DNA from: Serripes groenlandicus | Taxonomy: Eukaryota; Mollusca; Bivalvia; Cardiida; Cardiidae | Reading direction: 5' to 3' | Length of the DNA: 64,000 nt | NCBI GenBank assembly: GCA_031761405.1 | Contig: JASEVX010000011.1 | Location: 33,908,415-33,972,414 of the forward strand | Shown: piece after piece, positions 22,364-36,500 of the stretch | How the letters are laid out: the number at the start of each line of letters is the position of its first letter | How positions within the stretch are numbered: the stretch's first letter is position 1 | Notes under the pieces: generated by a model | Database searches by the model: none | What the model saw: only the letters and a program-made list of their open reading frames with translations | Told to the model about the DNA's origin: nothing | Translations under genes and position numbers: made by a program

Positions 22364-23797
22364 TTTTAGCTCCACTGGCTGAAAGCCAGTCGAGCTTATG
22401 TCATGGCGAATTGTCCGTTGTGCGTGCGTGCGTGCGTTAACTTTTTCCTTTAAACGACTTCTTCTCACTAACCACTTGGCCAATTTGGTTGAAACCACAT
22501 AGGAAGCATCCTCTTAATGTCCTCTCTTAAATTCCTTCAATTTTTTTTGATCCATCCATAATTCTGGTTTCCATGGCAACCAAAAGAAAAAAATAGTGAA
22601 AACTTAAAAAATCTTCTTCTCTGAAAGTGTTGAGCAGATTTTCAAATAATTTTGTAGAAATGTTCCTTGGGTGACCCTCTATCAGATTCCTTCAAGCCAT
22701 GTTGATTGGTAAAAAAACATGGCCGCCGGAGGGCGGGGCTATTTTGCCTTATATCACCATAGTGAAAACTTAAAAAATCTTCTTCTCTGAAAGTGTTGAG
22801 CAGATTTTCAAATAATTTTGTAGAAATGTTCCTTGGGTGACCCTCTATCAGATTCCTTCAAGCCATGTTGATTGGTTAAAAAACATGGCCGCCAGAGGGC
22901 GGGGCTATTTTGCCTTATACGGCTAAAGAGAGAATTTAAAAAATCTTCTCCTCCGAAAGTGTCAGGCTGATTTTTAAATAGTTTTGTAGAAATGTTCCTT
23001 GGGTGACCCTTTATTAGATTCCTTCAAGAAATGTTGATTGGTCGAAAAACATGGTCGCCAGAGGGCGGGGCTATTTTGCCTTATATCACCATAGTGAAAA
23101 CTTAAAAAATCTTCTTCTCTGAAAGTGTTGAGCAGATTTTCAAATAATTTTGTAGAAATGTTCCTTGGGTGACCCTCTATCAGATTCCTTCAAGCCATGT
23201 TGATTGGTTAAAAAACATGGCCGCCAGAGGGCGGGGCTATTTTGCCTTATACGGCTAAAGAGAGAACTTAAAAAATCTTCTCCTCCGAAAGTGTCAGGCT
23301 GATTTTCAAATAATTTTGTAGAAATGTTCCTTGGGTGACCCTTTATTAGATTCCTTCAAGAAATGTTGATTGGTGGAAAAACATGGCCGCCAGGGTCGGG
23401 GCTATTTTGGCTTATATAGCTATAGTGTAAACTTAAAAAATCTTCCTCTTCGAAAGCGTTCAGCCGATTTTCAAATTATTTTGTAGAAATGTTCATTGGG
23501 TGACCCTCTATCAGATTCCTTCAAGCCATGTTGATTGGTCGAAAAATATGGCCGCCAGAGGGCGGGGCTATTTTGCTCTATATGACCATAGTGAAAATTT
23601 AAAAAATCTTCTTCTCCGAAAGTGTTGAGCAGATTTTTAAATAATTTTGTAGAAATGTTCTTTTGGTGACCCTCTATCAGATTCCTTCAAGCCATGTTGA
23701 TTGGTTGAAAAATATGGCCGCCATATATTTTGCCTTATATGGCTATGGTATTTAAATCCTACATTTTTTTTTTTTTTTTTTTTTTTTGCTTCACAAA

Positions 23798-25408
23798 ATG
23801 GAGAATAGAATTAATGATCCAGCTCCAGTCAGAAATACTGGAACTATTCAAACACAGACGGATAAAATACAAGCCAATGATCCCTATGAAGGTATATTCT
23901 ACAATATACAGCAAAATGACGCAAAAACAAATATTACTTTCAACTCAGCAGTTTTGTGCAACATAATTAAGACCAAGATTACGGCAGATTTTAACCAACC
24001 CAATGAAGTAACTTTGAACAATATATCTACAAGAGTACAAAATGTGAAATGTCTCTTGTCACTTGATCTAGAATCACAAGAGCTAGAAATCTCAGGAATG
24101 GGCCATAAAATGTGGACAGAATCAAAGTTTAAAAATAAAATGCCAGCATTTTTGAATAAATTAGTGAATGTAACAAATACAAATGTGGAACTTCTATCAA
24201 CAAGCCCTCCTATATGTGAACAACTTTCTCACGTAACCATGGAAACTACCCCGTATGGATCACATTCGCAAGAAAATGCACACTCAAGCTATTCTGTCAG
24301 TGAGAAATTAATCGACACCATGTGTGAGGCAATCTGCAAACTGAAAGACGAAACAAATACGCTACGGCAGGACCTTACTGATATGCAACATCAAAGGCCA
24401 ACATACGCCGCTGTTCTCAACAGGGAGTCATCCTCTACAAACAAGGCACCTGGAAATGCCTCGCCTGAAATAATGATGGGTAGTAGAATGAGTGAAAATG
24501 GAAACATAGGTACCCCAGTAACTGCAGGGGAAACCTTATCTGAGCAGCCGATCAAGGTAGTAATTAGTGACAGACGAACATCAAATGATGCAACTACCTT
24601 ATTTTGTGTTGATGATATATCTCCACAGACACCACCACAGAGACCCCCGACAGCGCGTACAGAAATGACTGATAAATCACACTCAGGGAAAAAGGTGTTA
24701 ATGATGGGAGATTCTATACTGCATGGAGTAAATGTTAAGGGTCTTAAAAACAACTTACACAAACATTCCGTGTCAGGTGCAACAATAAACACGCTAATTA
24801 GAGACATTGAGATGTATGATCTGACTCAATTCCACACAGTCATCATATATATAGGCGGGAATGACCTGTCCAGGACTACAGACTTTGAGTTGATAGAAGA
24901 AAAGTATGACCAGCTAATTGCGCTAATAAAAGCCGGAAATGAAGAGTGCAAACTTATTTTAAGTAAAATTGCCCCAAGAGGAGATGTGGATGTCAATCCA
25001 ATTAACAAGATCATAGAGCGACTTTCTATTTATCATAAAACTGAAATTGTAGACTGTTACAGAGCATTCCATGATCAAAACGGTAAATTGTTGATGCGCT
25101 ATCTAAATGAACATGACACTATTCACCTATCTCGGCCAGGCACTAAGCGCTTACTTTCGACTTTTCACACGTCTACACCGATCGTTGAAGATTACACCAA
25201 ATGTGTGTTCCCAGACAAACAAAACTTTTTTGGGCACCAATCTAATCGGCAATATAGACGACACCCATTCAGGGGACAGCGTCACCAAAATAGATGCATG
25301 AATTGCGACGAATCTAGCCATGCGACAGAGGACTGTCGGCACAGGGCTCCTGTCAAGTGTTGGGGGTGCGGGCTCGTGGGACATAAACAGGATCGATGTT
25401 GGAACTAG
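23798..25408 (+). CDS. LINE ORF1: SGNH/GDSL-like esterase and two CCHC knuckles
   Basis: ATG 23798 to TAG 25406-25408, 536 codons. The upstream extension begins with TTG and is not needed. An N-terminal half with helical character is followed by a region rich in Pro/Thr/Ser. The SGNH domain lies at about residues 300-460: block I MMGDSILHG, block III IYIGGNDLS, block V NEHDTIHLS. Two CCHC zinc knuckles close the protein (CMNCDESSHATEDC and CWGCGLVGHKQDRC). ORF1 of this type is known from CR1 and L2 elements; it is taken to bind RNA, and the esterase substrate is unknown. The protein is intact as read. Confidence 0.9.
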   Translation: MENRINDPAPVRNTGTIQTQTDKIQANDPYEGIFYNIQQNDAKTNITFNSAVLCNIIKTKITADFNQPNEVTLNNISTRVQNVKCLLSLDLESQELEISGMGHKMWTESKFKNKMPAFLNKLVNVTNTNVELLSTSPPICEQLSHVTMETTPYGSHSQENAHSSYSVSEKLIDTMCEAICKLKDETNTLRQDLTDMQHQRPTYAAVLNRESSSTNKAPGNASPEIMMGSRMSENGNIGTPVTAGETLSEQPIKVVISDRRTSNDATTLFCVDDISPQTPPQRPPTARTEMTDKSHSGKKVLMMGDSILHGVNVKGLKNNLHKHSVSGATINTLIRDIEMYDLTQFHTVIIYIGGNDLSRTTDFELIEEKYDQLIALIKAGNEECKLILSKIAPRGDVDVNPINKIIERLSIYHKTEIVDCYRAFHDQNGKLLMRYLNEHDTIHLSRPGTKRLLSTFHTSTPIVEDYTKCVFPDKQNFFGHQSNRQYRRHPFRGQRHQNRCMNCDESSHATEDCRHRAPVKCWGCGLVGHKQDRCWN

Positions 25409-28400
25409 GATGATGGCAATGAAGCCGAACATTATATTCCAAATGTATTTGTTCATGAAAATAGTTATGATGTTTTAAATCATATATGCACACTTTGCCA
25501 AGAAATTGAGTGTAATTGTGACAATTTTCCAAATGCTTATGAAAACTCTAACGCTACTATCTTAACTATTTCGGAACACATAAATTTAACTAATTTAGGA
25601 TTAAATAATAAAAAAGGTTTAACCATCGGTCATTTAAACGTAGCTGGACTGTCTTCTAAATTTGATGAATTACAATTAATGCTAACATCTAAGAAAAACA
25701 AAATAGATATAATGGGTATAAGTGAAACGAAATTCAATGAAAACCATAAAACTGAAACATTTCATATAGATGGATATCAAGTACCTTTTCGTCGCGACCG
25801 TTTATTCAATGGCGGTGGAGGTTTGGCAGTATATGTAAAACAAAACGTAAATTGCATACGACGATTAGATTTAGAAGGAGATGATATAGAAATAATTTGG
25901 TTAGAAATTATGCCAACTAAATGTAAATCTTTTTTAATTGGTTCACTTTACAGGCATCCAGAATCTAAAGTTGCATGGAAAGAAATATTTGACACTCATT
26001 TAGAAAAGGTTCAACTTGAAGAAAAAGAAATATTAATTTTAGGCGATATAAATCGAGATTTATTAAATTCCAAAATAAATGATGAATGGTCTAGCTATAT
26101 TTTATCACTAGGATTAAAACAGTTAATTAAGCAGCCGACGCGTGAATGTTCAACTTCAAAAACTTTAATAGACCACATTTATACTAATTGTGATCAAAAT
26201 ATATGTAATGTAAGCGTGCCCAAAATAGGAATTAGCGATCATTATCCGATCCTATGTACAAGAAAGTTAAATTATAAAGAAAAAATCAATTCACATAATT
26301 TTATAAAATACAGATCATTTAGGTCATTTTCAGAGGAGTCATTTTTATCAGATCTTATCAGCATCCCCTGGGGTAATCTAAACAACACTGATACTAATGA
26401 AGTACTTCACACTTGGGTGTCTAATTTTTCAAGTGTTGTAGATAATCACGTCCCAATTAGAATTCACAGAGTTAAACACTTAAAACAACCAGATTGGTTT
26501 ACACCTGATATTTTAGATGAAATTAAAGAACGTGATAAATTTAAGGCTAAAAATGATATGGATAACTACAGAGCTTCAAGAAATAAAGTTTGTACATTGA
26601 TAGATAATTCTAAAAAAGAATCTTATGAAAAAAAAATTGAGGAAGGAAAATAAGACCCTAAAACAGTTTGGAAAATATTTAAAGAACATGGTGCGTCTAC
26701 AAAAAAGACATACAACTGTAATTTAATAAAAAGCATTCATAAAGATGGAATAGATATTACTGATAACCAAGATATTGCAAATACTTTTAATAACTTTTTT
26801 GTAAACGTAGCCGCTAACTTAAAAGAACCTATTCCAACTTCAAGTTTTGATAAAGTAAATGATTTTGTAAAAACAAAAGTTCCTGATCATATGTATTTTC
26901 ACATTCCTCTGATTACGGAATCCCAAACGCGTAAAATGTTAAATAATTTAGATGTATCCAAAGCTACAGGACTTGACCAAATAGGGCCAAAACTTTTTAA
27001 ATTATCAGCCGATGTTATATCAAATAGTCTTACGTATGTTATAAATTGTAGTATAAAACAAGGTGTTTTCCCAGATGAATGGAAATGCGCAAAAGTTAAT
27101 CCTTTATTTAAAAAAGGTTCATCAAATGATGTAAATAACTATAGGCCAATATCAATTTTACCTACTCTTTCAAAATTGATTGAAAAACATGTGCATGATT
27201 CATTTGTTAATTACCTTAATCATTATAAATTATTATGTAAATCCCAAAGTGGGTTTAGAAAAAAACATAGCTGCAAAACAGCATTAGTATGTATGATAGA
27301 TAAATGGTTAACAGCTTTAAATGATGGAGAATTTGTAGGCGTTGTTATGTTAGATTTTTCTAAAGCATTCGATTTATGTTCCCACGAAATACTATTAAAA
27401 AAATTACAAATTTACAAATGTGGAGATAATACTATTAAATGGTTCAACTCTTATCTTACAAATAGAACTCAAGCGGTGAACTTAAACGGTGTTCTCTCTG
27501 ATAAGCAAATTACGACATGCGGGGTCCCGCAAGGGTCTATTCTAGGGCCTCTTTTATTTATTTTATTCATAAATGACTTGCCTATGTATGTACAGGATAA
27601 TGTTTCAAACGTTGATATGTATGCAGATGATACTACAATATATGACATAAATAAATCTAAATTAGAAGTTGAAATGAATTTACAAGCTGCTTTGAATAAC
27701 GTCAGTACATGGTGTCTAAACAATGGTATGGTATTAAATGCTTCAAAAACAAAAGTAATATTGATAACGACACCCCAGAAACGGACAAGATTAGTTAATC
27801 AACCTCTAAATTTGAAATATAAAGACTTAAATCTGGAAATCACAACAGGTGATAAAATTCTTGGCATATATATAAATGAAAACCTTAAATGGGATACGCA
27901 TATAAAATTTCTTAGGAAGAAAATATCTAGTAATTTGTGGCTATTATCAAGAATTAAAGTATTTATTCCTGTTAATTATAGACTAATGTTTTACAAAGCC
28001 TATGTCCAACCACATCTTGACTATTGTAGTATCATTTGGGGTAGTACAAAACAATCAATTATCCAGGTTTTAGTGCGATTACAACGAAGAGCATGTCGTA
28101 TCATTCTAGGTGAACAATATACCACTTTAAGCGAGGCTTTAAATATAATTAATTCTCTTAATATTGAACAGAGGGTTTCACTTCATAAAGCCAAATTTAT
28201 GTACAGGGTATCGCAAAATACAGTCCCGTCATATATTCAAAATATGTTCAATTACAATGTCAGGCGTCCAAATCTTTTACGTTCTTCAAATAAATCGGAT
28301 TTTTTAATACCCAAACCAAATATAGAACTTTTTAAAGGGAGTATGTCTTACTCTGGGGTAAAAGTATGGAATAACATTCCAAATGAAATAAGACAGAGCG

Positions 28401-28462
28401 AAAGTATTAAAAGTTTCACAGTAAATTATACTAAGTGGATAAATTCGAATCAACAGTCATAA
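25409..28462 (+). pseudogene. LINE ORF2: endonuclease-reverse transcriptase with one stop
   Basis: The frame is open directly after the ORF1 TAG and in the same phase, down to TAA before 28463, except for a TAA at 26651-26653. Endonuclease motifs: GHLNVAGL, GISETK, ILGDINRDLL, DHIYTN, SDHYPI. RT motifs: LDFSKAFD, GVPQGSILGPLLF, and YADD at 27620-27631. No ATG precedes the endonuclease Asn of GHLNVAGL (first ATG 25679), so ORF2 needs readthrough, reinitiation at a non-AUG codon or a lost ATG. The single internal stop between endonuclease and RT makes this copy probably non-autonomous. Confidence 0.88.
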
Positions 28463-28932
28463 AGCTAAAATTGTAAATATGGCCATATGTAAGTCTGTAA
28501 GTTAAACCTCTGCCGCCATATGTATGTATTATGTTGTTGTGTAACATTGTTATCATGTTGGTCATGTTTATGAATAATGCTAACTTTGAATTTGTTATGC
28601 TGATTGTTATATTGCTATATAATTATGTATTTGTATGTATGTAAATATTAATTTAGAGGGCCCCAAGGAAGATTAGTTTATACTAATTGGGTTACCCTCT
28701 GTAAATAAAGACTTTCATTTCATTCATTCATTCATGGTGAAAACTTAAAATATCCTCTCCTCCGATTTTCAAATAATTTTGCAGAAACATTCCTTGGGTG
28801 ACACTCTACAAGATTCCTTTAAGCCATGGTGGTTGGTAAAAAATATGGCCACTAGGGGGCAGGGCTGTTTGTAGATTTGATTTTTGCCTTATGGCCGTGG
28901 AGCGATACTGGCCCTCTTGGGCCTCTTGTTTT

Positions 28933-31900
28933 TAGCTCATCCTCATATTTTCAAATATTTCGGCATTTACCGACGTCGAGCAAACTCTAGCTCTCGGAGC
29001 AATCAATACACAACATCACTACTCAAGATGGAGCTATCGATCCACAACATCATTACTCAAGATGGATCAATAACGTTCTCGGAACAATCAGTCCCCATCA
29101 TCACTACTCAAAATGGATCAGGAACGCTCTCGGAGCAATCGACCCACAACACCACTACTCAAGATGGATCAAGAATGCACTCGGAGCAATCGATCCACAA
29201 CACCACTACTCAAGATGGATCAAGAATGCACTCGGAGCAATCGATCAACAACACCACTACTCAAGATGGATCAAGAATGCACTCGGAGCAATCGATCAAC
29301 AACATCACTACTCAAGATGGATCAATAACGCAATCAATCCACAACACCACTACTCAGGAACGCACTCAGAGTAATCAATCCACAACATCACTACTCAAGA
29401 TGGATCAAGAACGCACTCGATCCACACCATCCCAACTCGAGATAGATCAAGAACGCTCACGGAGCAATCGATCCACAACATCACTACTCAAGATGGATCA
29501 AGAACGCACTCGATCCACACCATCCCAACTCGATAGATCAAGAACGCAATCGGAGCAATCGATCCACAATACCATTACTCAAGAACGCACTCGGAGTAAT
29601 CAATCCACAAGGAGTAATCAATCCACAACACCATTACTCAAGATGGATCATGAACGAACTCGGAACAATCAATTCACAACACCACTACTCAAGAACGCAC
29701 TCGGAGTAATCAATTCACAACACAATTACTCAATATGGATCAAGAACGCACTCGCAGCCTTCGATCCAAAATACCACTACTCAAGAACTCACTCGGAGAA
29801 ATCGATCCTCAATACCACTACTCAAGAACTCACTCGGAGTAATCAATCCACAACACCACTACTCATGGATCAATAACGCACTCGGAGCAATCAATTAACA
29901 ACATCTATACTCAAGATGGATCAAGAACTCACTCGGAACAATCTATCCACAACATCACTACTCAAGATGGATCAAGAACGCACTAGAAAAAATAAATCCA
30001 CAACATTACAAACTCAAGATGGATAAATAACGCACTCGGAACAATCTATCCACAACATCTATACTCAAGATGGATCAAGAACTCACTCGGAACAATCTAT
30101 CCACAACATCACTACTCAAGATGGATCAAGAACGCACTAGAAAAAAATAAATCCACAACATTACAAACTCAAGATGGATAAATAACGCACTCGGAACAAT
30201 CTATCCACAACATGACAACTCAAGATTGATCAAGAACACACCCGGAGCAATCGGTCAACAACATGACAACTCAAGATGGATCAAGAACGCACTAGGAGCA
30301 ATCAATCCACAACTCAAGATGGATCAATAACGCTCTCGGAGCAAACGATTCACAACATCACTACTCAAGACGGATCAAGAACGCACTCGGGTCAATCTAT
30401 ATGCAACATCTATACTCAAGATGGGTCAAGAACGCTCGCAGAGCAATCGGTCAACAACATGACTACTCAAGATGGATGAAGAAAAAACGCGGAGAAATCA
30501 ATCCTTAGCATCAATACTCAAGATAGATCAAGAACGCACTAGGAGCAATCAATCCACAACATCACAACATCACAACTCAAGACGGACCAATAACGCACTC
30601 GGAACAATCTATCCACAACATCACTACTCAAGATTGATCAAGAGTCGGAGCAATCGGTCAACAACATCACAACTCAAGATGGATCAAGAAGGCACTCGGG
30701 ACAATCGATCCTCAACACTACTACTCAAGATGGTTCAAGAACGCACTCGAAGCAATCGATAAACACCACCAATACTCAAGATATATCAATAATGCTCTCG
30801 GAGCAATAGATCCACAACATCAAAACTCAAGATAGATCAAGAACTCTCTCGGAGCAATCGATACACAATACCACTACTCAAGATGGTTCAAGAACGCACT
30901 CGGAACAATCGATAAACATCAGCATAACTCAAGATGGATTAAGAACGCACTCGGAATAATCTATCCACAACATCACTACTCAAGATTGATCAAGAGTCGG
31001 AGCAATCGGTCAACAACATCACAACTCAAGATGGATCAAGAAGGCACTCGGGACAATCGATCCTCAACACTACTACTCAAGATGGTTCAAGAACGCACTC
31101 GAAGCAATCGATAAACACCACCAATACTCAAGATATATCAATAATGCTCTCGGAGCAATAGATCCACAACATCAAAACTCAAGATAGATCAAGAACTCTC
31201 TCGGAGCAATCGATACACAATACCACTACTCAAGATGGTTCAAGAATGCACTCGGAACAATCGATGAACATCAGCATAACTAAAGATGGATTAAGAACGC
31301 ACTCGGAATAATCTATCCACAACACCACTACTCAATATTGATCAAGAACACACTCGGAGCAATCGGTCAACATCATCACTACTCAAGATGGATAAAGAAG
31401 GCACACGGAACAATCGATCCTCATCACTACTACTCAAGATAGTTCAAGAACGCTATCGAAGCAATCGATAAACAACTCCAATACTCAAGATAGATCAATA
31501 ATACTCTCGGAGCAATAGATCCACAACATCAAAACTCAAGATGGATCAATAACGCACTCGGAGCAATCGATCCACAACATCACTACTCAAGATGGATCAA
31601 GAACGCTCTCGGAGCAATCGATCCACAACATCACTACTCAAGATGGATCAAGAACGCTCACGGAGCAATAGATCCACAACATCAAAACTCAAGATGGATC
31701 AATAACGCACTCGGAGCAATCGATCAACAACATAACTACTCAAGATATATCAATAATGCTCTCGGAGCAATAGATCCACAACATCAAAACTCAAGATAGA
31801 TCAATAATGCTCTCGGAGCAATAGATCCACAATATCAGAACTCAAGATGGATCAATAACGCACTCGGAGCAATCGATCAACAACATCACTACTCAAGATA

Positions 31901-32806
31901 GATCAAGAACGCTTACGGAGCAATCGATACACAACACCACTACTCAAGATGGTTCAAGAACGCTTTCGGAGCAATCGATCAACAACATCACTACTCAAGA
32001 TGGATCAAGAACGCTCACGGAGCAATAGATCCACAACATCAAAACTCAAGATATATCAATAATGCTCTCGGAGCAATAGATCCACAACATCAAAACTCAA
32101 GATAGATCAATAACGCACTCAGAGCAATCGATCAACAACACCACTACTCAAGATGGTTCAAGAACGCTTTCGGAGCAATCGATCCACAACATCACTACTC
32201 AAGATGGATCAAGAACGCTCACGGAGCAATAGATCCACAACATCAAAACTCAAGATGGATCAATAATGCACTCGGAGCAATCGATCAACAACATAACTAC
32301 TCAAGATAGATCAATAATGCTCTCGGAGCAATAGATCCACAACATCAAAACTTAAGATAGATCAATAATGCTCTCGGAGCAATAGATCCACAACATCAAC
32401 ACTCAAGATGGATCAATAATGCACTCGGAGAAATCGATCAACAACATCACTACTCACGATGGATCAAGAACGCTCACGGAACAATAGATCCACAACATCA
32501 AAACTCAAGATGGATCAATAACGCACTCGGAGCAATCGATCAACAACATAACTACTCAAGATAGATCAATAATGCTCTCGGAGCAATAGATCCACAACAT
32601 AACTACTCAAGATAGATCAATAATGCACTCGGAGCAATAGATCCACAACATCAAAACTCAAGATATATCAATAATGCTGTCGGAGCAATAGATCCACAAC
32701 ATCAAAACTCAAGATGGATCAAGAACGCTCACGGAGCAATCAATCCACAACACCACTACTCAAGAACGCACTCGGAATAATCGATCCACAACATCACTAC
32801 TCAAGA
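28933..32806 (+). repeat. 51-bp satellite array, block 1
   Basis: The unit ACTCAAGATGGATCAAGAAC...GGAGCAATCGATCCACAAC is 51 bp (for example aagatgg at 29161 and 29212). As 51 is a multiple of three, long artificial ORFs such as MDQERTRSNRSTTPLLK repeats appear; no gene is proposed. Sub-families recur in a fixed order, suggesting higher-order units. The array starts TTTTTAGCTCATCCTCAT directly after a HINE B 3' end. Confidence 0.9.
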
Positions 32807-33369
32807 TTTCACTTCATAAAGCCAAATTTATGTACAGGGTATCGCAAAATGCAGTCCCGTCATATATTCAAAATATGTTCAATTACAATGTCAGGCGTCC
32901 AAATCTTTTACGTTCTTCAAATAAATCGGATTTTTTAATACCCAAACCAAATATAGAACTTTTTAAAGGGAGTATGTCTTACTCTGGGGTAAAAGTATGG
33001 AATAACATTCCAAATGAAATAAGACAGAGCGAAAGTATTAAAAGTTTCACAGTAAATTATACTAAGTGGATAAATTCGAATCAACAGTCATAAAGCTAAA
33101 ATTGTAAATATGGCCATATGTAAGTCTGTAAGTTAAACCTCTGCCGCCATATGTATGTATTATGTTGTTGTGTAACATTGTTATCATGTTGATCATGTTT
33201 ATGAATAATGCTAACTTTGAATTTGTTATGCTGATTGTTATATTGCTATATAATTATGTATTTGTATGTATATAAATATTGCTTTAGAGGGCCCCAAGGA
33301 AGATTAGTTTATACTAATTGGGTTACCCTCTGTAAATAAAGACTTTCATTTCATTCATTCATTCATGGT
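32807..33369 (+). mobile_element. Duplicated LINE 3' end
   Basis: A copy of 28176-28733 (last 95 codons of ORF2 plus the 3' UTR and CATT tail) with very few substitutions, joined to satellite at 32806/32807 by short homology (TTTCAC). It is part of a segmental duplication and not an independent 5'-truncated insertion, since the flanking HINE B end follows it as well. Confidence 0.88.
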
Positions 33370-33566
33370 GAAAACTTAAAATATCCTCTCCTCCGATTTT
33401 CAAATAATTTTGCAGAAACATTCCTTGGGTGACACTCTACAAGGATCCTTTAAGCCATGGTGGTTGGTAAAAAATATGGCCACTAGGGGGCAGGGCTGTT
33501 TGAAGATTTGATTTTTGCCTTATGGCCGTGGAGCGATACTGGCCCTCTTGGGCCTCTTGTTTTTTA
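33370..33566 (+). mobile_element. Duplicated HINE B 3' end
   Basis: Matches 28734-28932, including GCCATGGTGGTTGGTAAAAA and the GGCCCTCTTGGGCC hairpin + CTTGTTTTTT. Confidence 0.85.
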
Positions 33567-36500
33567 GCTCATCCTCATATTTTCAAATATTTCGGCATTT
33601 ACCGACGTCGAGCAAACTCTAGCTCTCGGAGCAATCAATACACAACATCACTACTCAAGATGGAGCTATCGATCCACAACATCATTAATCAAGATGGATC
33701 AATAACGTTCTCGGAACAATCAGTCCCCATCATCACTACTCAAAATGGATCAGGAACGCTCTCGGAGCAATCGACCCACAACACCACTACTCAAGATGGA
33801 TCAAGAATGCACTCGGAGCAATCGATCCACAACACCACTACTCAAGATGGATCAAGAATGCACTCGGAGCAATCGATCAACAACACCACTACTCAAGATG
33901 GATCAAGAATGCACTCGGAGCAATCGATCAACAACATCACTACTCAAGATGGATCAATAACGCAATCAATCCACAACACCACTACTCAGGAACGCACTCA
34001 GAGTAATCAATCCACAACATCACTACTCAAGATGGATCAAGAACGCACTCGATCCACACGCAATCGATCCACAACATCACTACTCAAGATGGATTAAGAA
34101 CGCACTCGATCCACACCATCCCAACTCGAGATAGATCAAGAACGCAATCGGAGCAATCGATCCACAACACCATTACTCAAGAACGCACTCGGAGTAATCA
34201 ATCCACAACACCATTACTCAAGATGGATCAAGAACGCACTCGGAGCAATCGATCAACAACACCACTACTCAAGAAGGCACTCGGAGTAATCGAATCACCA
34301 CATCACTACTCACAAATGGATCAAAAATGCACTCGGAGCAATCAATCAACATTATCACTACTCAAGATGGATCAAGAACGAACTCGGATTAATCAATCAT
34401 CAACACCACTACTCAAGTTAATCAAGAACGCTCTCGGAGCACTCGATTGACAACACCACTACCCATGAAGTCACTCGGAGCTATCGATCCACAACACCAC
34501 TACTCAACAAGATGGATCAAGAACGGACTCGTAGAAATCCATCCAATACACCACTACTCAAGAACGCACTCGGAGTAATCAATCCACAACACCATTACTC
34601 AAGATGAATCATGAACGAACTCGGAACAATCAATTCACAACACCACTACTCAAGAACGCACTCGGAGTAATCAATTCACAACACAATTACTCAATATGGA
34701 TCAAGAACGCACTCGCAGCCTTCGATCCAAAATACCACTACTCAAGAACTCACTCGGAGAAATCGATCCTCAATACCACTACTCAAGAACTCACTCGGAG
34801 TAATCAATCCACAACACCACTACTCATGGATCAATAACGCACTCGGAGCAATCAATTAACAACATCTATACTCAAGATGGATCCAGAACTCACTCGGAAC
34901 AATCTATCCACAACATCACTACTCAAGATGGATCAAGAACGCACTAGAAAAAATAAATCCACAACATTACAAACTCAAGATGGATAAATAACGCACTCGG
35001 AACAATCTATCCACAACACCTATACTCAAGATGGATCAAGAACTCACTCGGAACAATCTATCCACAACATCACTACTCAAGATGGATCAAGAACGCACTA
35101 GAAAAAAATAAATCCACAACATTACAAACTCAAGATGGATAAATAACGCACTCGGAACAAACTATCCACAACATCACTACTCAAGGTTGATCAAGAACAC
35201 ACCCGGAGCAATCGGTCAACAACTTGACAACTCAAGATGGATCAAGAACGCACTAGGAGCAATCAATCCACAACTCAAGATGGATCAATAACGCTCTCGG
35301 AGCAATCGATTCACAACATCACTACTCAAGACGGATCAAGAACGCAAGCGGAGCAATCGATCCGCAACATCTATACTCAAGATGGATCAATACCGCACTA
35401 GGAGCAATCAATCCACAACATCTATACTCAAGATGGATCAATAACGCTCTCGGAGCAATCTATCCACTTCATCTATACTCAAGATAGATCAAGAACGCAC
35501 TCGGGTCAATCTATATGCAACATCTATACTCAAGATGGGTCAAGAACGCTCGCAGAGCAATCGGTCAACAACATGACTACTCAAGATGGATGAAGAAAAA
35601 ACGCGGAGAAATCAATCCTTAGCATCAATACTCAAGATAGATCAAGAACGCACTAGGAGCAATCAATCCACAACATCACAACTCAAGATGGACCAATAAC
35701 GCACTCGGAACAATCTATCCACAACATCACTACTCAAGATTGATCAAGAGTCGGAGCAATCGGTCAACAACATCACAACTCAAGATGGATCAAGAAGGCA
35801 CTCGGGATAATCGATCCTCAACACTACTACTCAAGATGGTTCAAGAACGCACTCGAAGCAATCGATAAACACCACCAATACTCAAGATATATCAATAATG
35901 CTCTCGGAGCAATAGATCCACAACATCAAAACTCAAGATAGATCAAGAACTCTCTCGGAGCAATCGATACACAATACCACTACTCAAGATGGTTCAAGAA
36001 CGCACTCGGAACAATCGATAAACATCAGCATAACTCAAGATGGATTAAGAACGCACTCGGAATAATCTATCCACAACATCACTACTCAAGATTGATCAAG
36101 AGTCGGAGCAATCGGTCAACAACATCACAACTCAAGATGGATCAAGAAGGCACTCGGGACAATCGATCCTCAACACTACTACTCAAGATGGTTCAAGAAC
36201 GCACTCGAAGCAATCGATAAACACCACCAATACTCAAGATATATCAATAATGCTCTCGGAGCAATAGATCCACAACATCAAAACTCAAGATAGATCAAGA
36301 ACTCTCTCGGAGCAATCGATACACAATACCACTACTCAAGATGGTTCAAGAATGCACTCGGAACAATCGATAAACATCAGCATAACTCAAGATGGATTAA
36401 GAACGCACTCGGAATAATCTATCCACAACACCACTACTCAATATTGATCAAGAACACACTCGGAGCAATCGGTCAACATCATCACTACTCAAGATGGATA

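Larger units (their letters stand above)
23749..28733 (+). mobile_element. Near-intact CR1/L2-type LINE (4985 bp)
   Basis: A complete non-LTR retrotransposon inserted in a family B HINE, with a 4-bp target duplication ATGG (23745-23748 and 28734-28737). It has a 24-T run close to its 5' end, ORF1 with SGNH esterase and two CCHC knuckles, ORF2 with AP endonuclease and reverse transcriptase, and a 3' UTR with AATAAAG and a (CATT)n tail. The CR1/L2 assignment rests on the ORF1 esterase and the simple-repeat tail. The only clear coding lesion is one stop in ORF2. Confidence 0.9.
22364..28932 (+). mobile_element. HINE family B copy interrupted by a full-length LINE
   Basis: The element starts TTTAGCTCCACTGGCTGAAA, runs to 23748, resumes at 28734 with TGAAAACTTAAAATATCCTC after the duplicated ATGG, and ends with the GGCCCTCTTGGGCC hairpin + TCTTGTTTTT at 28932. 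The undisturbed reading GGCTATGGTGAAAACTT is seen in a paralogue near 15411. Confidence 0.8.

Noticed and set aside
28884..29876. 330-codon ORF over the satellite
   Set aside because: It is made by the 51-bp repeat (17 codons) and its first part is the HINE B 3' end; there is no non-repetitive coding content.
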